Shown here: positions 25,761-34,477 of the stretch, piece after piece
Position numbering within the stretch: the stretch's first letter is position 1
Layout: each line of letters begins with the position of its first letter
Assembly: GCF_001050345.1 (NCBI RefSeq)
Contig: NZ_LFMW01000018.1
Span: 1-64,000, forward strand
DNA: 64,000 nt
Origin: Pseudomonas fildesensis
Lineage (GTDB): Bacteria > Pseudomonadota > Gammaproteobacteria > Pseudomonadales > Pseudomonadaceae
Reading direction: 5' to 3'
Translations under genes and position numbers: made by a program
Notes under the pieces: generated by a model
What the model was told of the DNA's origin: nothing
What the model saw: only the letters and a program-made list of their open reading frames with translations
Databases searched by the model: none

Positions 25761-27483
25761 TCGGCGCCTCTTCTTCGTTGCTCGGGTGCGCGTAAAAGCC
25801 GTGCAGCAGGCGGTAGCGGCTATGCCGCACTTCATCGACCCGCGCCTGTACCTGTTGGTCCGGCAGGCCCAGCAGGATCAAGGCGTGGGAGGCGAGCATC
25901 AGGCTCGACTCCAGTAGCTCGGGCACCACTTCGCTGGCGCCGGCGGCTTTCAGTTCGGCCAACTGGCTGTCGTCGCGGGTGCGCACCAGGATCGGCACGT
26001 CGGGGTTGATCCGGCGTGCTTCCTTCAGCACCACCAGGGCTACGTCGCTGTTGTCCACCGCGATCACCAGCAACCGCGCCCGTTCCAGGCCGACCGCACT
26101 GAGCAGGGCGCCGCGACGGCAATCACCGTAATGCACACTGCTGTCTTCGGTGGTGGCTTCGTGCACGCGTTCGGGGTCGTCGTCCAGCGCGATATAGGCC
26201 TGTTGCTCCTGGCGCAGAAAACGCCCGATCGATTGCCCGACGCGGCCATAACCGCAGATCACCGCGTGGCCGTGTAACTGGGCGTTGAGCGCGGTGATTG
26301 CCTCCAACTGCACCTGTTGGTTGGGCTTGCGGTGCAGGCGCAGGGCAATCGTGGGCGCGGCACGCAGTAACAGCGGGGTCAGCAGCATCGAGCAGAAGCT
26401 GGCGGCGAGCAGCAAGCCATTGAACGCGTCAGGGATCAGCCGGCTTTGCTGCATCTGCGCCATCAGTGCAAAACAGAACTCGCCGCCCTGGGCCAGGGCC
26501 AAACCGCTGCGCCAGGCGGTTTCACGGTCGCTGCCGCGCAGCTTGACCAAGGCGGCGACGACGCAACCCTTGATTATCATCAGTGCGAGGGTCATGCCGA
26601 GGATCAGCAGGCTGTGGCTGACGAACAACTGCAGGTCGATGAGCATGCCGATGCTGACGAAAAACAGCCCCAGCAGGATGTCGCGAAACGGCCGGATATC
26701 CGCCTCGATCTGGTGACGGTAGTGGCTTTCTCCAAGCAGCATGCCGGCCAGGAAGGCGCCAAGGGCAGGGGAGAGCCCCAGCAGATGCGTGAGCCAGGCG
26801 GTCAGCAACACGATCACCAGCGCCAGCAGCACAAACAGCTCTGCCGAATGAGAGGCCGCGACCTCATGGAACAAACGCGGCAATAGCCAACGGCTGGCGA
26901 GCAACAGGCCGACGAACAACAGCACGGTTTTGCCCAAGGTCAGCGGCAGTGCCCAATACCAGGCTTGCTCGCTGCTGCCGGCAAACACCGGCACCAGGGT
27001 CAGCAGCAATACTGCGACCACGTCCTGGAACAGCAAGACGCCAATCGCGTTCTGGCCATGGCTGCTGAAAATTTCCCCGAGGCTGGTCAGCTCCTTGCTG
27101 ACGATGGCGGTGGAGGACAACGCCAGCCCCGCACCGAGCAACAGCGCGACGCCCGGCGCCAGGCCAAAGCCCATCAACAGGCCGCCCAGCAGCGCTCCGC
27201 ACCCCAGCACCTGCAAACTGCCCAGCCCAAACACCACGCGGCGCAGAGCGAGCATCTTCGTCAGGGAAAACTCCAGGCCCAGGGAAAACAGCAGGAACAC
27301 CACGCCCAGTTCGGCGAGGTCGGGCAGGTCTTCGCTGTCATTCACCCAGTCCAGGGCCGTGGGCCCCACGGCCAGGCCCACGCACAGGTAACCCAGTACA
27401 GGCGGCAGTTGCAGTCGGCGGAACAGCGCAATCACCACCAGGGATGAGGCCAGAATGATCAGCAGGTTGGCGAACACACGCAT
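25747..27483 (-). CDS. CPA2-type K+/H+ antiporter with RCK domain (KefB/YbaL-like)
   Basis: The protein has 578 aa. About 12-13 membrane segments (residues 1-385) form a Na_H_exchanger domain with the conserved LLFQDVVAV and GAFLAGMLLGES motifs. A cytosolic RCK_N Rossmann fold follows (from about 405) with GYGRVGQSIG and NAD-binding acidic DDDPERV. The family exports K+ in exchange for protons, often gated by nucleotide or glutathione adducts. GGAG directly abuts the ATG at 27483 but is ideally placed (6 bases) for the GTG two codons on, so the protein may start at 27477. Confidence 0.85.
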   Translation of the reverse strand: MRVFANLLIILASSLVVIALFRRLQLPPVLGYLCVGLAVGPTALDWVNDSEDLPDLAELGVVFLLFSLGLEFSLTKMLALRRVVFGLGSLQVLGCGALLGGLLMGFGLAPGVALLLGAGLALSSTAIVSKELTSLGEIFSSHGQNAIGVLLFQDVVAVLLLTLVPVFAGSSEQAWYWALPLTLGKTVLLFVGLLLASRWLLPRLFHEVAASHSAELFVLLALVIVLLTAWLTHLLGLSPALGAFLAGMLLGESHYRHQIEADIRPFRDILLGLFFVSIGMLIDLQLFVSHSLLILGMTLALMIIKGCVVAALVKLRGSDRETAWRSGLALAQGGEFCFALMAQMQQSRLIPDAFNGLLLAASFCSMLLTPLLLRAAPTIALRLHRKPNQQVQLEAITALNAQLHGHAVICGYGRVGQSIGRFLRQEQQAYIALDDDPERVHEATTEDSSVHYGDCRRGALLSAVGLERARLLVIAVDNSDVALVVLKEARRINPDVPILVRTRDDSQLAELKAAGASEVVPELLESSLMLASHALILLGLPDQQVQARVDEVRHSRYRLLHGFYAHPSNEEEAPINPD

Positions 27484-27631
27484 CTCCGTTGCAGGGGGCA
27501 GGCAAAAAGCCGCGAGAATCGCTGAATCAGTTATAGGCCATAGTGATCTGGGTCAGGGCTTTTGTGGGCGGTGGGGGACTTGTGGCGCGCGGGCTTGACC
27601 TAATGCCGATTGGTTAAGAGCGGGCACTGTA

Positions 27632-27727
27632 CCTGTGGCGAGGGAGCTTGCTCCCGTTGGACTGCGTAGCAGTCCCATCTTTGGGGCCGCTCCGCAGCCC
27701 AGCGGGAGCAAGCTCCCTCGCCACAGG
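27632..27727. repeat. REPIN
   Basis: CCTGTGGCGAGGGAGCTTGC at the left faces GCAAGCTCCCTCGCCACAGG at the right, with a 50-base spacer containing a smaller palindrome. Confidence 0.9.
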
Positions 27728-27778
27728 TCTGCGTCGGGCTTAGAATGGTCACCTGTTTTCTGATCGAGTCCATTCGTC

Positions 27779-28015
27779 ATGCTTCCTGAATGCCAGTTGT
27801 TCGGCACCCTGGGTTGCCATCTTTGTGAGATTGCCGAAGCCGAAATCATGCCGCTCGTCGAACACGGGTTGCTGGTGGAACTGGTGGATATCACCGACCC
27901 CGAAGACCTCACCGAAGCCTATGGCCTGCGAATTCCGGTGCTTCGAAGAGTCGACACGGGGGCGGAACTGGACTGGCCGTTCGACACCGAACAGGTCGTC
28001 GCCTTCCTCCTCTGA
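27779..28015 (+). CDS. Glutaredoxin-like small thioredoxin-fold protein (DUF836)
   Basis: The protein has 78 aa and a glutaredoxin-like fold with a CHLC motif (GTLGCHLCEIAEAEI, about residues 13-16) and a cis-proline region GLRIPVLRR. It is probably a cytosolic thiol-disulfide protein. The substrate is unknown. Confidence 0.8.
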   Translation: MLPECQLFGTLGCHLCEIAEAEIMPLVEHGLLVELVDITDPEDLTEAYGLRIPVLRRVDTGAELDWPFDTEQVVAFLL

Positions 28016-28089
28016 TGTTTATGCGATGGCGGGTTCCAAAATATTAAGTTACTGTATGTTTGTACAGCGATTGAATAGAGGGAACGCCC

Positions 28090-28425
28090 GTGGTGAATGT
28101 TGAACAACTGAAAAGCAGCGTCAATCGCATGTCCGCCGACGTCGTGCGCGACGCGGTGAACGAGCTGCGCCTCGACGGCCTGGTCACGGAAGGCAAGACG
28201 CCGTTTAACAAAGTGCACTTCAATACCTGCTTTGCCGAGATCGAAGCGTTGTTCCAGCGCGCCGGTTACCACAAGCAACTGGATGTGGTGGGTTACCAGG
28301 GCTTGTTGTACGCGCTTTACGATCCGGGTCGCTGGGACGCGGTGGACGTGCTGCGCTGGCTCAAGGAATTCACCGACGCCGCCAGTGCCTCGCCGATTTT
28401 GCGGGCGGAGTTGGCCAAGGCCTGA
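28090..28425 (+). CDS. Conserved hypothetical protein
   Basis: The protein has 111 aa from GTG (or 110 from the next GTG), with GAGGGAACG upstream. It is soluble with no signal peptide. The sequence reads as helices with a WDAVDVLRWLKEFTDAA segment. I do not recognise a family. Its own promoter is likely. A terminator follows at 28455. Confidence 0.75.
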   Translation: MVNVEQLKSSVNRMSADVVRDAVNELRLDGLVTEGKTPFNKVHFNTCFAEIEALFQRAGYHKQLDVVGYQGLLYALYDPGRWDAVDVLRWLKEFTDAASASPILRAELAKA

Positions 28426-28454
28426 GATCTGCTCTAGGCCGAATCCCGCTCGAT

Positions 28455-28478
28455 GCGGGATAATGCCCGCTTGTTTTT
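28455..28478 (+). terminator. Rho-independent terminator
   Basis: GCGGG-ATAAT-GCCCGC is followed by TTGTTTTT, 30 bases after the stop codon of the upstream small gene. Confidence 0.7.
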
Positions 28479-28496
28479 CCAGGCTTTGAGCATTTC

Positions 28497-29387
28497 ATGT
28501 CCACTTCCGGTTTCTCCGCGTCCCAGCACCAGGCCAGCACCCTGTATTTGCCCCCCGGCCCTTGGGTGACGGTGCTGGACTGTCTGTGCGAGCACTTCCC
28601 GGCCATCCGCCGCGAACACTGGTTGGACCGCATCGCGCGTGGCCGGGTGCTGGATATCCATGGCAACCCTATCAGCCTGGACCTGGCCTACAAGGAAGGC
28701 CTGTGCATCTACTACTTTCGCGAAGTGCCGAATGAAAAAGTGATCCCGGTACAGGAAACTATCCTGTATGCCGATGAACACCTGGTGGTGGCCGACAAGC
28801 CGCACTTCCTGCCGGTGACGCCCGCCGGTGAATACGTTGAACAAACCCTGTTGCGCCGTCTGATTCGCCGCCTGGACAACCCGTCCCTGGTGCCCCTGCA
28901 CCGTATCGACCGGCATACGGCCGGGCTGGTGCTGTTCTCTGCCAACCCGCAAACCCGCTCGGCATATCAGCAACTGTTTCCCACGCGCCGCATCGATAAA
29001 TTCTACGAAGCCATTGCCCCTGCCTTACCCAACCTCAACTTCCCCCTGGTGCACAAAAGCCGCCTGGTGGAGGGCGAGCCGTTCTTTCGCATGCAGGAAG
29101 GCCCCGGCGCCAGCAATACCGAAACGGCCGTGGAAGTCCGCGAAAAAAATGGCGATTTATGGCGCTACGGCCTGTCTCCCGTGACCGGCAAGAAGCACCA
29201 GTTGCGCGTACACATGACGGCGCTCGGGGCGAGTATCTGCAACGATCCGTTCTACCCCGAGGTGATCAAGGACGCCGAGGACGACTACGCCAACCCGCTC
29301 AAGCTGCTGGCCCAGGGCGTGCGTTTCATTGATCCGTTAACCGGCGAAGAACGCAGTTTTCGCAGCGAAATTACCCTCGACTGGTAA
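28497..29387 (+). CDS. RluA-family RNA pseudouridine synthase
   Basis: The protein has 296 aa. The catalytic aspartate is in PLHRIDRHTAGLVLFS (motif HRxDxxTxG). The downstream GKKHQLRVHMTALG is the motif III segment. It converts uridine to pseudouridine in rRNA or tRNA. There is no clear S4 domain at the N-terminus. The C-terminal part matches enzymes close to RluA/TruC, but the target site cannot be told from sequence alone. Confidence 0.88.
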   Translation: MSTSGFSASQHQASTLYLPPGPWVTVLDCLCEHFPAIRREHWLDRIARGRVLDIHGNPISLDLAYKEGLCIYYFREVPNEKVIPVQETILYADEHLVVADKPHFLPVTPAGEYVEQTLLRRLIRRLDNPSLVPLHRIDRHTAGLVLFSANPQTRSAYQQLFPTRRIDKFYEAIAPALPNLNFPLVHKSRLVEGEPFFRMQEGPGASNTETAVEVREKNGDLWRYGLSPVTGKKHQLRVHMTALGASICNDPFYPEVIKDAEDDYANPLKLLAQGVRFIDPLTGEERSFRSEITLDW

Positions 29388-29398
29388 CCCCGGAAACG

Positions 29399-29426
29399 AC
29401 AAGGCCCGCGCGAGGCGGGCCTTGTG
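29399..29426. terminator. Terminator hairpin between convergent genes
   Basis: ACAAGGCCCGC and GCGGGCCTTGT form an 11-base stem with a short loop, shared by the convergent pseudouridine synthase and lipoprotein genes. Confidence 0.7.
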
Positions 29427-29441
29427 TGCAAGCGCTAAGAC

Positions 29442-29663
29442 TTACAGGTCTTTAACGGTGCGAACCTGATCTTTGTTGATGCGGGTGCGCTTGCCGTCAA
29501 GCTGTTCGAATTCGTAGAAACCCGAATCTTCATTGTATTTCGGGGTGTCGACGGCCTGGATTTCGCGACCGTCATTCAGGGTGATCACTGTTGGCGAGGC
29601 GCAACCGGCAAGGGTAGCGAGGCCCAGTGCAAGCATGAGAGCAGCGATGGTCCGTTGAGTCAT
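29442..29663 (-). CDS. YgdI/YgdR-family small lipoprotein (DUF903)
   Basis: The protein has 73 aa. The signal peptide ends in lipobox LAGC (Cys about 21). The mature part has the SH3-like TVITLNDGREIQAVDTPKYN and an ending RTRINKDQVRTVKDL typical of DUF903. It is a predicted outer-membrane-anchored periplasmic protein of unknown role. Confidence 0.9.
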   Translation of the reverse strand: MTQRTIAALMLALGLATLAGCASPTVITLNDGREIQAVDTPKYNEDSGFYEFEQLDGKRTRINKDQVRTVKDL

Positions 29664-29742
29664 GAGTGTGTCTCCGAGAGAATTCTTTTTAGTTGCTGGC
29701 CTTGTGACGCGCGGGGCGTCGACAAAGTTCCTTGTGCGAGGT

Positions 29743-30345
29743 TCATTCTGACACGCCAGACCTTGGGTGCAACAGATGCGGCGTATTCAGGTTGGCCAGG
29801 CGCGGGTCATCGGCCGGGCATTCCAGCCCCACGCCGCCCAGTTGCAGGAAGATCTTGCGCGGGCTGCGTTCACCGGCTTGCCATGCCTGTTCTACCTCGG
29901 TTTTGAGGTGGGTTGGGATGATGCAGATCAAGGGTTCCCAGAATTCACCGTGGCGCACCATTACCGGCAACAGCGGGTTTTGCTGCGCTGTCTTAAGCAA
30001 GTCGGTGAGCAGTTGGGCGTCGATGTGCGGCACATCGCACGGCAGGATCAGCAGATGCTCATGGCGTGCGGCAGCCAGCCCTGCGCGGATGCCCGCGAGG
30101 GGGCCGGGGAAGTCGAGGCTGTCATCGCTGACCAACTGGTCGGCATACGGCGCGTAGTGTTGCTGGTTGCGGTTGCACGAGACGATCAGGTCATCCGTCA
30201 GCGGCCGTACCAGGCGCTGCAAGTGCGCAATCAGGGGCAGGCCCTGCCATTCCAGCAGGCCTTTGTCCTGGCCGCCCATGCGTTGGCCGCGGCCACCGGC
30301 CAGCAGCAAAATCGAACAGGGCAGGGGCGAAGAATCAAGAGACAT
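29743..30345 (-). CDS. mobA: Molybdenum cofactor guanylyltransferase MobA
   Basis: The protein has 200 aa. It transfers GMP from GTP to molybdopterin to make the bis-MGD cofactor. The N-terminal nucleotide-binding motif LAGGRGQRMGGQDKGLL (about 14-30) and LPCDVPHID are diagnostic. The start at 30345 was chosen because upstream codons in the same frame lie in the divergent moaB promoter. It is divergent from moaB-moeA, forming a cofactor cluster. Confidence 0.93.
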   Translation of the reverse strand: MSLDSSPLPCSILLLAGGRGQRMGGQDKGLLEWQGLPLIAHLQRLVRPLTDDLIVSCNRNQQHYAPYADQLVSDDSLDFPGPLAGIRAGLAAARHEHLLILPCDVPHIDAQLLTDLLKTAQQNPLLPVMVRHGEFWEPLICIIPTHLKTEVEQAWQAGERSPRKIFLQLGGVGLECPADDPRLANLNTPHLLHPRSGVSE

Positions 30346-30421
30346 GGCGGTTCCGCTGCGGCAGGTAAATAGGGGCCTGTGATATAACATCGGGCTGTTC
30401 CTTCGACAACCGGACCGTGCC

Positions 30422-30961
30422 ATGAACGCCAAGGCTGATGCGCCCTTCGTACCCCTGAATATCGCCGTACTGACCGTCAGCGACACCCGTACCCTGGACA
30501 CCGACACCTCGGGCCAGGTCTTCGTCGACCGCCTCACCGCCGCCGGCCACACCCTGGCCGAGCGTGTGCTGCTCAAGGACGACCTCTACAAGATCCGCGC
30601 GCAAGTGGCCCACTGGATCGCCGAAGACGTGGTGCAGGTCGTGCTGATCACCGGCGGCACCGGCTTCACCGGCCGCGACAGCACCCCCGAAGCCGTGAGC
30701 TGTCTGCTCGACAAACAGGTCGACGGTTTTGGCGAGCTGTTCCGCCAGATATCCGTGGCCGACATCGGCACCTCCACCGTGCAATCCCGTGCCCTGGCCG
30801 GGCTGGCCAATGGCACGCTGGTGTGCTGCCTGCCGGGTTCCACCAACGCCGTGCGCACCGGCTGGGACGGCATCCTCGCCGAGCAATTGGATAACCGTCA
30901 CCGCCCGTGCAACTTCGTGCCCCACCTGAAGCAGGCCGAGCCCTGTGAATCCCGTGGGTAA
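30422..30961 (+). CDS. moaB: Molybdenum cofactor biosynthesis protein MoaB
   Basis: The protein has 179 aa with a MogA/MoaB fold: LTVSDTRTLDTDTSG, the LITGGTGFTGRDSTPEAV substrate loop and LPGSTNAVRTGWDGI. It adenylylates molybdopterin ahead of metal insertion. A 17-base overlap with moeA shows co-translation. Confidence 0.92.
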   Translation: MNAKADAPFVPLNIAVLTVSDTRTLDTDTSGQVFVDRLTAAGHTLAERVLLKDDLYKIRAQVAHWIAEDVVQVVLITGGTGFTGRDSTPEAVSCLLDKQVDGFGELFRQISVADIGTSTVQSRALAGLANGTLVCCLPGSTNAVRTGWDGILAEQLDNRHRPCNFVPHLKQAEPCESRG

Positions 30962-32171
30962 GCCCGGCAAGACCGGCGCCCTGATGCCGGTGGAAGAAGC
31001 CTTGCAGCGTTTGTTGGACATGGCCGAAGCCGCGCCGATCCGTGAGCAGGACGTGCTGCCCCTGGCCGACTGCGATGGCCGCGTGTTGGCCCAAGACTTG
31101 ATCTCCACCCTCGACCTGCCACCCTGGCCCAACAGTGCCATGGACGGCTACGCCGTGCGCCTAGCAGACTGGACCGGTGAGCCGCTGGTGGTGAGCCAGC
31201 GCATCTTCGCAGGCAAAGCGCCCGAGCCGCTGGCGACGGGCACCTGTGCACGCATCTTTACCGGCGCGCCGGTACCGGCAGGCGCGGATTGCGTGGAAAT
31301 GCAGGAAAACGCTGTGGTTCATGCCGACGAGCGCGTGAGCTTCACCGAACCCTTGCGCATCGACCAGAACATCCGCCCTCAAGGCCAGGAAACCACCGTC
31401 GGCGAGTTGGTGCTGTCGGCCGGTACGCGCCTGGGCCCGATTGAACTGGGCCTGGCCGCCTCCCTGGGCCGTGACTGCCTGGACGTGGTGCGCCGCGTGC
31501 GTGTGGGCGTGTTGTCCACCGGCGACGAATTGGTCGAACCCGGCCTGCTGCTGGGGCCGGGCCAGATCTACAACAGCAACCGCCGCGTGTTGTGCAGTTG
31601 GCTCGCGCGTATGGGCTGTGAAGTGATCGATGCCGGAATCCTTCCCGATGACCTGGAGCAAACCCGTACACGCCTGGCGGGCCTGGGCGCGGTTGACCTG
31701 ATTCTGTCCACCGGCGGTGTCTCCGTGGGCGAGGCGGACTTCCTCGGCATCGCCCTGCGCGAAGAGGGCGAGTTGGCCCTGTGGAAGCTGGCGATCAAAC
31801 CGGGCAAGCCGCTGACGTTCGGCCACTTTCGTGGCGTACCGGTGATCGGCTTGCCGGGTAATCCAGCTTCGACGCTGGTGACGTTTGCGTTGTTGGCACG
31901 GCCCTATCTGTTGCGTCGCCAAGGCGTGCAAGACGTGGAACCACTGCGTTTCGAAGTGTCGGTGGGGTTCACCTGGCCCAAGCCAGGCAACCGTCGCGAG
32001 TACTTGCGTGGGCGCATCGAGCAGGGCAAGGCAATCATCTATCGCAACCAGAGTTCTGGCGTGCTGCGCAGTGCGGCGTGGGCCGAAGGGTTTGTGGAAG
32101 TGCTCGAAGGGACCACCCTGGAGATCGGTGACCGAGTCAATTTCATCCCCCTGAGTGAAGTCATCAACTAA
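30945..32171 (+). CDS. moeA: Molybdopterin molybdenumtransferase MoeA
   Basis: The protein has 408 aa from a GTG inside the end of moaB. It inserts molybdate into adenylylated molybdopterin. It has the conserved segments PPWPNSAMDGYAV, FTGAPVPAGAD, LSTGDEL, STGGVSVGEAD and KPGKPLTFG...GLPGNPAS. Domain IV ends at the C-terminus (YRNQSSGVLRSAAWAEGFV). It forms an operon with moaB. Confidence 0.93.
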   Translation: MNPVGKPGKTGALMPVEEALQRLLDMAEAAPIREQDVLPLADCDGRVLAQDLISTLDLPPWPNSAMDGYAVRLADWTGEPLVVSQRIFAGKAPEPLATGTCARIFTGAPVPAGADCVEMQENAVVHADERVSFTEPLRIDQNIRPQGQETTVGELVLSAGTRLGPIELGLAASLGRDCLDVVRRVRVGVLSTGDELVEPGLLLGPGQIYNSNRRVLCSWLARMGCEVIDAGILPDDLEQTRTRLAGLGAVDLILSTGGVSVGEADFLGIALREEGELALWKLAIKPGKPLTFGHFRGVPVIGLPGNPASTLVTFALLARPYLLRRQGVQDVEPLRFEVSVGFTWPKPGNRREYLRGRIEQGKAIIYRNQSSGVLRSAAWAEGFVEVLEGTTLEIGDRVNFIPLSEVIN

Positions 32172-32200
32172 CCGAAAATTTTCCTGGGTGCGGATTTTAT

Positions 32201-32350
32201 GTGGCGAGCGGGCTTGTTGTGGCGAGCGGGCTTGCCCCGCGTTGGGCTGCGAAGCGGCCCCAATTAAGTTCCCGCGTCCTCTCAGACAGAACTCGTTGGC
32301 AGGTTCTGGGGCCGCTACGCAGCCCAACGCGGGGCAAGCCCGCTCGCCAC
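32201..32350. repeat. REPIN with a partly duplicated left arm
   Basis: GTGGCGAGCGGGCTTG occurs twice in tandem at the left (32201 and 32219). It pairs with GGGGCAAGCCCGCTCGCCAC at the right. The duplication looks like slippage or a REP-on-REP event. Confidence 0.85.
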
Positions 32351-32373
32351 TGGGGAAAGGCGTTTACGCACGC

Positions 32374-32703
32374 TTAGTAATCGTCCCCTCTGTCTGTCAC
32401 ATCCCGCTCCACCGGCCCCGCATCCGGGTCATACCCCACCGGAAACTTGCCTTTCAACGTCCACGCAAACGCAATGATCTCAGCGATCGTGCGGTACAAC
32501 TCTTCCGGAATGCTATCGCCCAATTCCATCCGCGCGAGCAGCTTCACCAGCTCGGCGTTTTCGTAGATGGGCACTTCATTTTCCCGCGCCAGCTTGAGGA
32601 TGGCTTCGGCCAGGGCATCGTCGCCCTTGGCGGTCAGGGTTGGGGCTTGCTGGCCGTCGTACTTGAGGGCAATCGCCTGGCGTGGTGGGTTGGGGTTCTT
32701 CAT
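32374..32703 (-). CDS. FlhB-like C-terminal domain protein (YlqH/FhlB-type)
   Basis: The protein has 109 aa and corresponds to the FlhB cytoplasmic C-terminal domain alone: AIALKYDGQQAPTLTAKG, ENEVPIYENAELVKLLARMELGDSIPEELYRTIAEIIAFAW. The autocleavage NPTH motif of full FlhB is absent. Its start overlaps the end of the FliK-like gene by 4 bases. Such proteins are known beside FliK-like genes and may substitute for part of FlhB function. The precise role is unresolved. Confidence 0.88.
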   Translation of the reverse strand: MKNPNPPRQAIALKYDGQQAPTLTAKGDDALAEAILKLARENEVPIYENAELVKLLARMELGDSIPEELYRTIAEIIAFAWTLKGKFPVGYDPDAGPVERDVTDRGDDY

Positions 32704-34277
32704 GCGGTTTCATCTACCCAGCGTTGTTCCAGTCCGGTTTTCGGCCCGCGCGGCGGAGTGCCGAGGTGGCAATCGAGGTCGCCGACGTTGATGCCAGAGG
32801 TCACCAGCCGCTCGCGCAGGTTGCCCAGATGGCTTTCGATCAAGCTGGCCGTGAACGGCCGGGTCGCCCACAGTTGGCTGGACAGTTTGCCCTGAGTCAA
32901 CTGCGCCTGGACCTGCAACGGCCCCAGCGGCTCCATGTCGAAGGCCAGTTCGACGCGCCAGAGCATCTGCTGGGGCTCCTTCTTGTCTTTGCGCTCGGGC
33001 TGCTCCTTGTCCGGCGCCGGTTCTTCGCGCTGGAACTTGACCTGCAACGGCACGATGTCCTGCAGGGTGCGCATGGGGATCTCCAATTGCCAGGTGGTTT
33101 GCAGTCGACCGTCAGCAGTGGTGCCGGTCTGTTCCAGGCTCGACAGCTGGTGGCTTTGCAGGCGGGAGATCGCCCCGGCGGCCAGGCGCAGCAGGTTTTC
33201 CAGGTCGCCTTCGCCTTCCAGTTTCGCCATGAGCCGCTCGGGCAGTGGGAAGCCGGCAGGGGCTTGGCGCGCGCCGACTTGACCAAGGGTGCCCAAGGGG
33301 CTGCGCACGAAATTTGGCATGACCTGGGCGAGGGTATTGGCGGCGAGAATGGCATTCAGGTTGGTGCTGGCGGGCAGGGCCGGCAGCAAATCGGCGACCA
33401 GGCGCAGCAGGGCGCCTTTCATGTCCAGCGGCGGGATTTGCGGGTTTTGCCCAGCCAGCAGTTTGGCTTCCAGAAAGGCACCGCTGTTCTGGATCACCTG
33501 CGCCAGCACCTTGGGATTGCTGACCTGCGCCAAATCAGGCAGGGCGGCCAACAAACGGTCGGCGGCGGCGCGCAGGTCAGCGGAGGTACTTTCGCCACGG
33601 GGCAGGTTTTGCAGCGCCGTGAACACCGCATCCAGCGAGCCCTGGCGACTTTGTTGGGTCGCGAGTTGCTGCGTGACAGCCAATTGATCTTTAAGCCCGC
33701 TCAACGGCACGAAACTCAGGGTTTGCGCGTTCTGCACCATAGCGCTGAGCAAGCTGCCCACGCGCAAGGGTTGTGGGCTTTCCACCGTCAGCGTCGCACC
33801 GGCCAGGGCATTGTTGAGCACGGTTACCAGTGAACGGTAGATCGCCGGCTGCGCGGTGCCCTGGGGCAGCATCTGCGTGGTCAGCACCTTGGCCTGCAAC
33901 AGGGTGCCTTCCGGCATCTTGGACGTGTCGATACGGGTGAGGGCGGCGACGTTGACGCTCAAGGCTTGCTGCAGACTGAGTGTCAGATTGCCCGCGGGCG
34001 TCTGGCTCACCGCCACATTACTGCCCAACGGCAACGGCTGGGTGCTGCTGGCCTGAACCAGGGTCTGACGGCCGCCTTCGAGGGTCAACTTGAGCAACAA
34101 CTGAAAGGCTTCACCGCCTTGTTTGAGGGCGATGACCTCGGCGTTCACGGTTTTGCCCGGATCGATCAGCCCGAGTTGCGGCTCCAGCAGTTTCAGCAAG
34201 GCACCCGCTGCAGGCGCAGAGCTCTGCCCGGCCGCCGGGGTAGGAGGAAGCGTAGGAAGGTTGATCTCACCGGTCAT
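32700..34277 (-). CDS. FliK-like flagellar hook-length control protein
   Basis: The protein has 525 aa. The low-complexity Gln/Ala/Leu-rich N-terminal two-thirds is typical of FliK rulers. The C-terminal Flg_hook domain is near residues 400-500 (LQDIVPLQVKFQREEPAPD...MLWRVELAFDMEPLGPLQVQ). It is coupled to the FlhB-like gene and lies outside the main flagellar cluster, so it may be a secondary copy. ATG 34277 (MTGEINLPTLPP) was used. The 17 additional upstream codons have no support. Confidence 0.82.
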   Translation of the reverse strand: MTGEINLPTLPPTPAAGQSSAPAAGALLKLLEPQLGLIDPGKTVNAEVIALKQGGEAFQLLLKLTLEGGRQTLVQASSTQPLPLGSNVAVSQTPAGNLTLSLQQALSVNVAALTRIDTSKMPEGTLLQAKVLTTQMLPQGTAQPAIYRSLVTVLNNALAGATLTVESPQPLRVGSLLSAMVQNAQTLSFVPLSGLKDQLAVTQQLATQQSRQGSLDAVFTALQNLPRGESTSADLRAAADRLLAALPDLAQVSNPKVLAQVIQNSGAFLEAKLLAGQNPQIPPLDMKGALLRLVADLLPALPASTNLNAILAANTLAQVMPNFVRSPLGTLGQVGARQAPAGFPLPERLMAKLEGEGDLENLLRLAAGAISRLQSHQLSSLEQTGTTADGRLQTTWQLEIPMRTLQDIVPLQVKFQREEPAPDKEQPERKDKKEPQQMLWRVELAFDMEPLGPLQVQAQLTQGKLSSQLWATRPFTASLIESHLGNLRERLVTSGINVGDLDCHLGTPPRGPKTGLEQRWVDETA

Positions 34278-34308
34278 CGTGCGCGCCGTCTCTGGGGAAA
34301 TTGCCCTC

Positions 34309-34335
34309 TTTAGAGTAGGGCATCGCATGTATAAT
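34309..34335 (+). promoter_or_regulatory. Putative ccm operon promoter
   Basis: A perfect TATAAT (34330-34335) lies with a weak TTTAGA 15 bases upstream, about 140 bases before ccmA. The leader between holds a 9-base inverted repeat AGCCGTTAT / ATAACGGCT (34408-34438). Confidence 0.4.
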
Positions 34336-34477
34336 GCCGCCCGTCTTCAAAGAGAGCGGTAAAAACCTCACAACTATTTGATCCAGCTCTCTAAAATCGG
34401 TCGCCAAAGCCGTTATTGTGCTTCTCTCTATAACGGCTGCTGCACCGCCGACTTGAACCGTAAAGGCCCGCGATCTC

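Noticed and set aside
24483..25835. 450-codon minus-strand frame opposite amtB
   Set aside because: Antisense shadow of a strongly conserved channel gene, with low-complexity composition.
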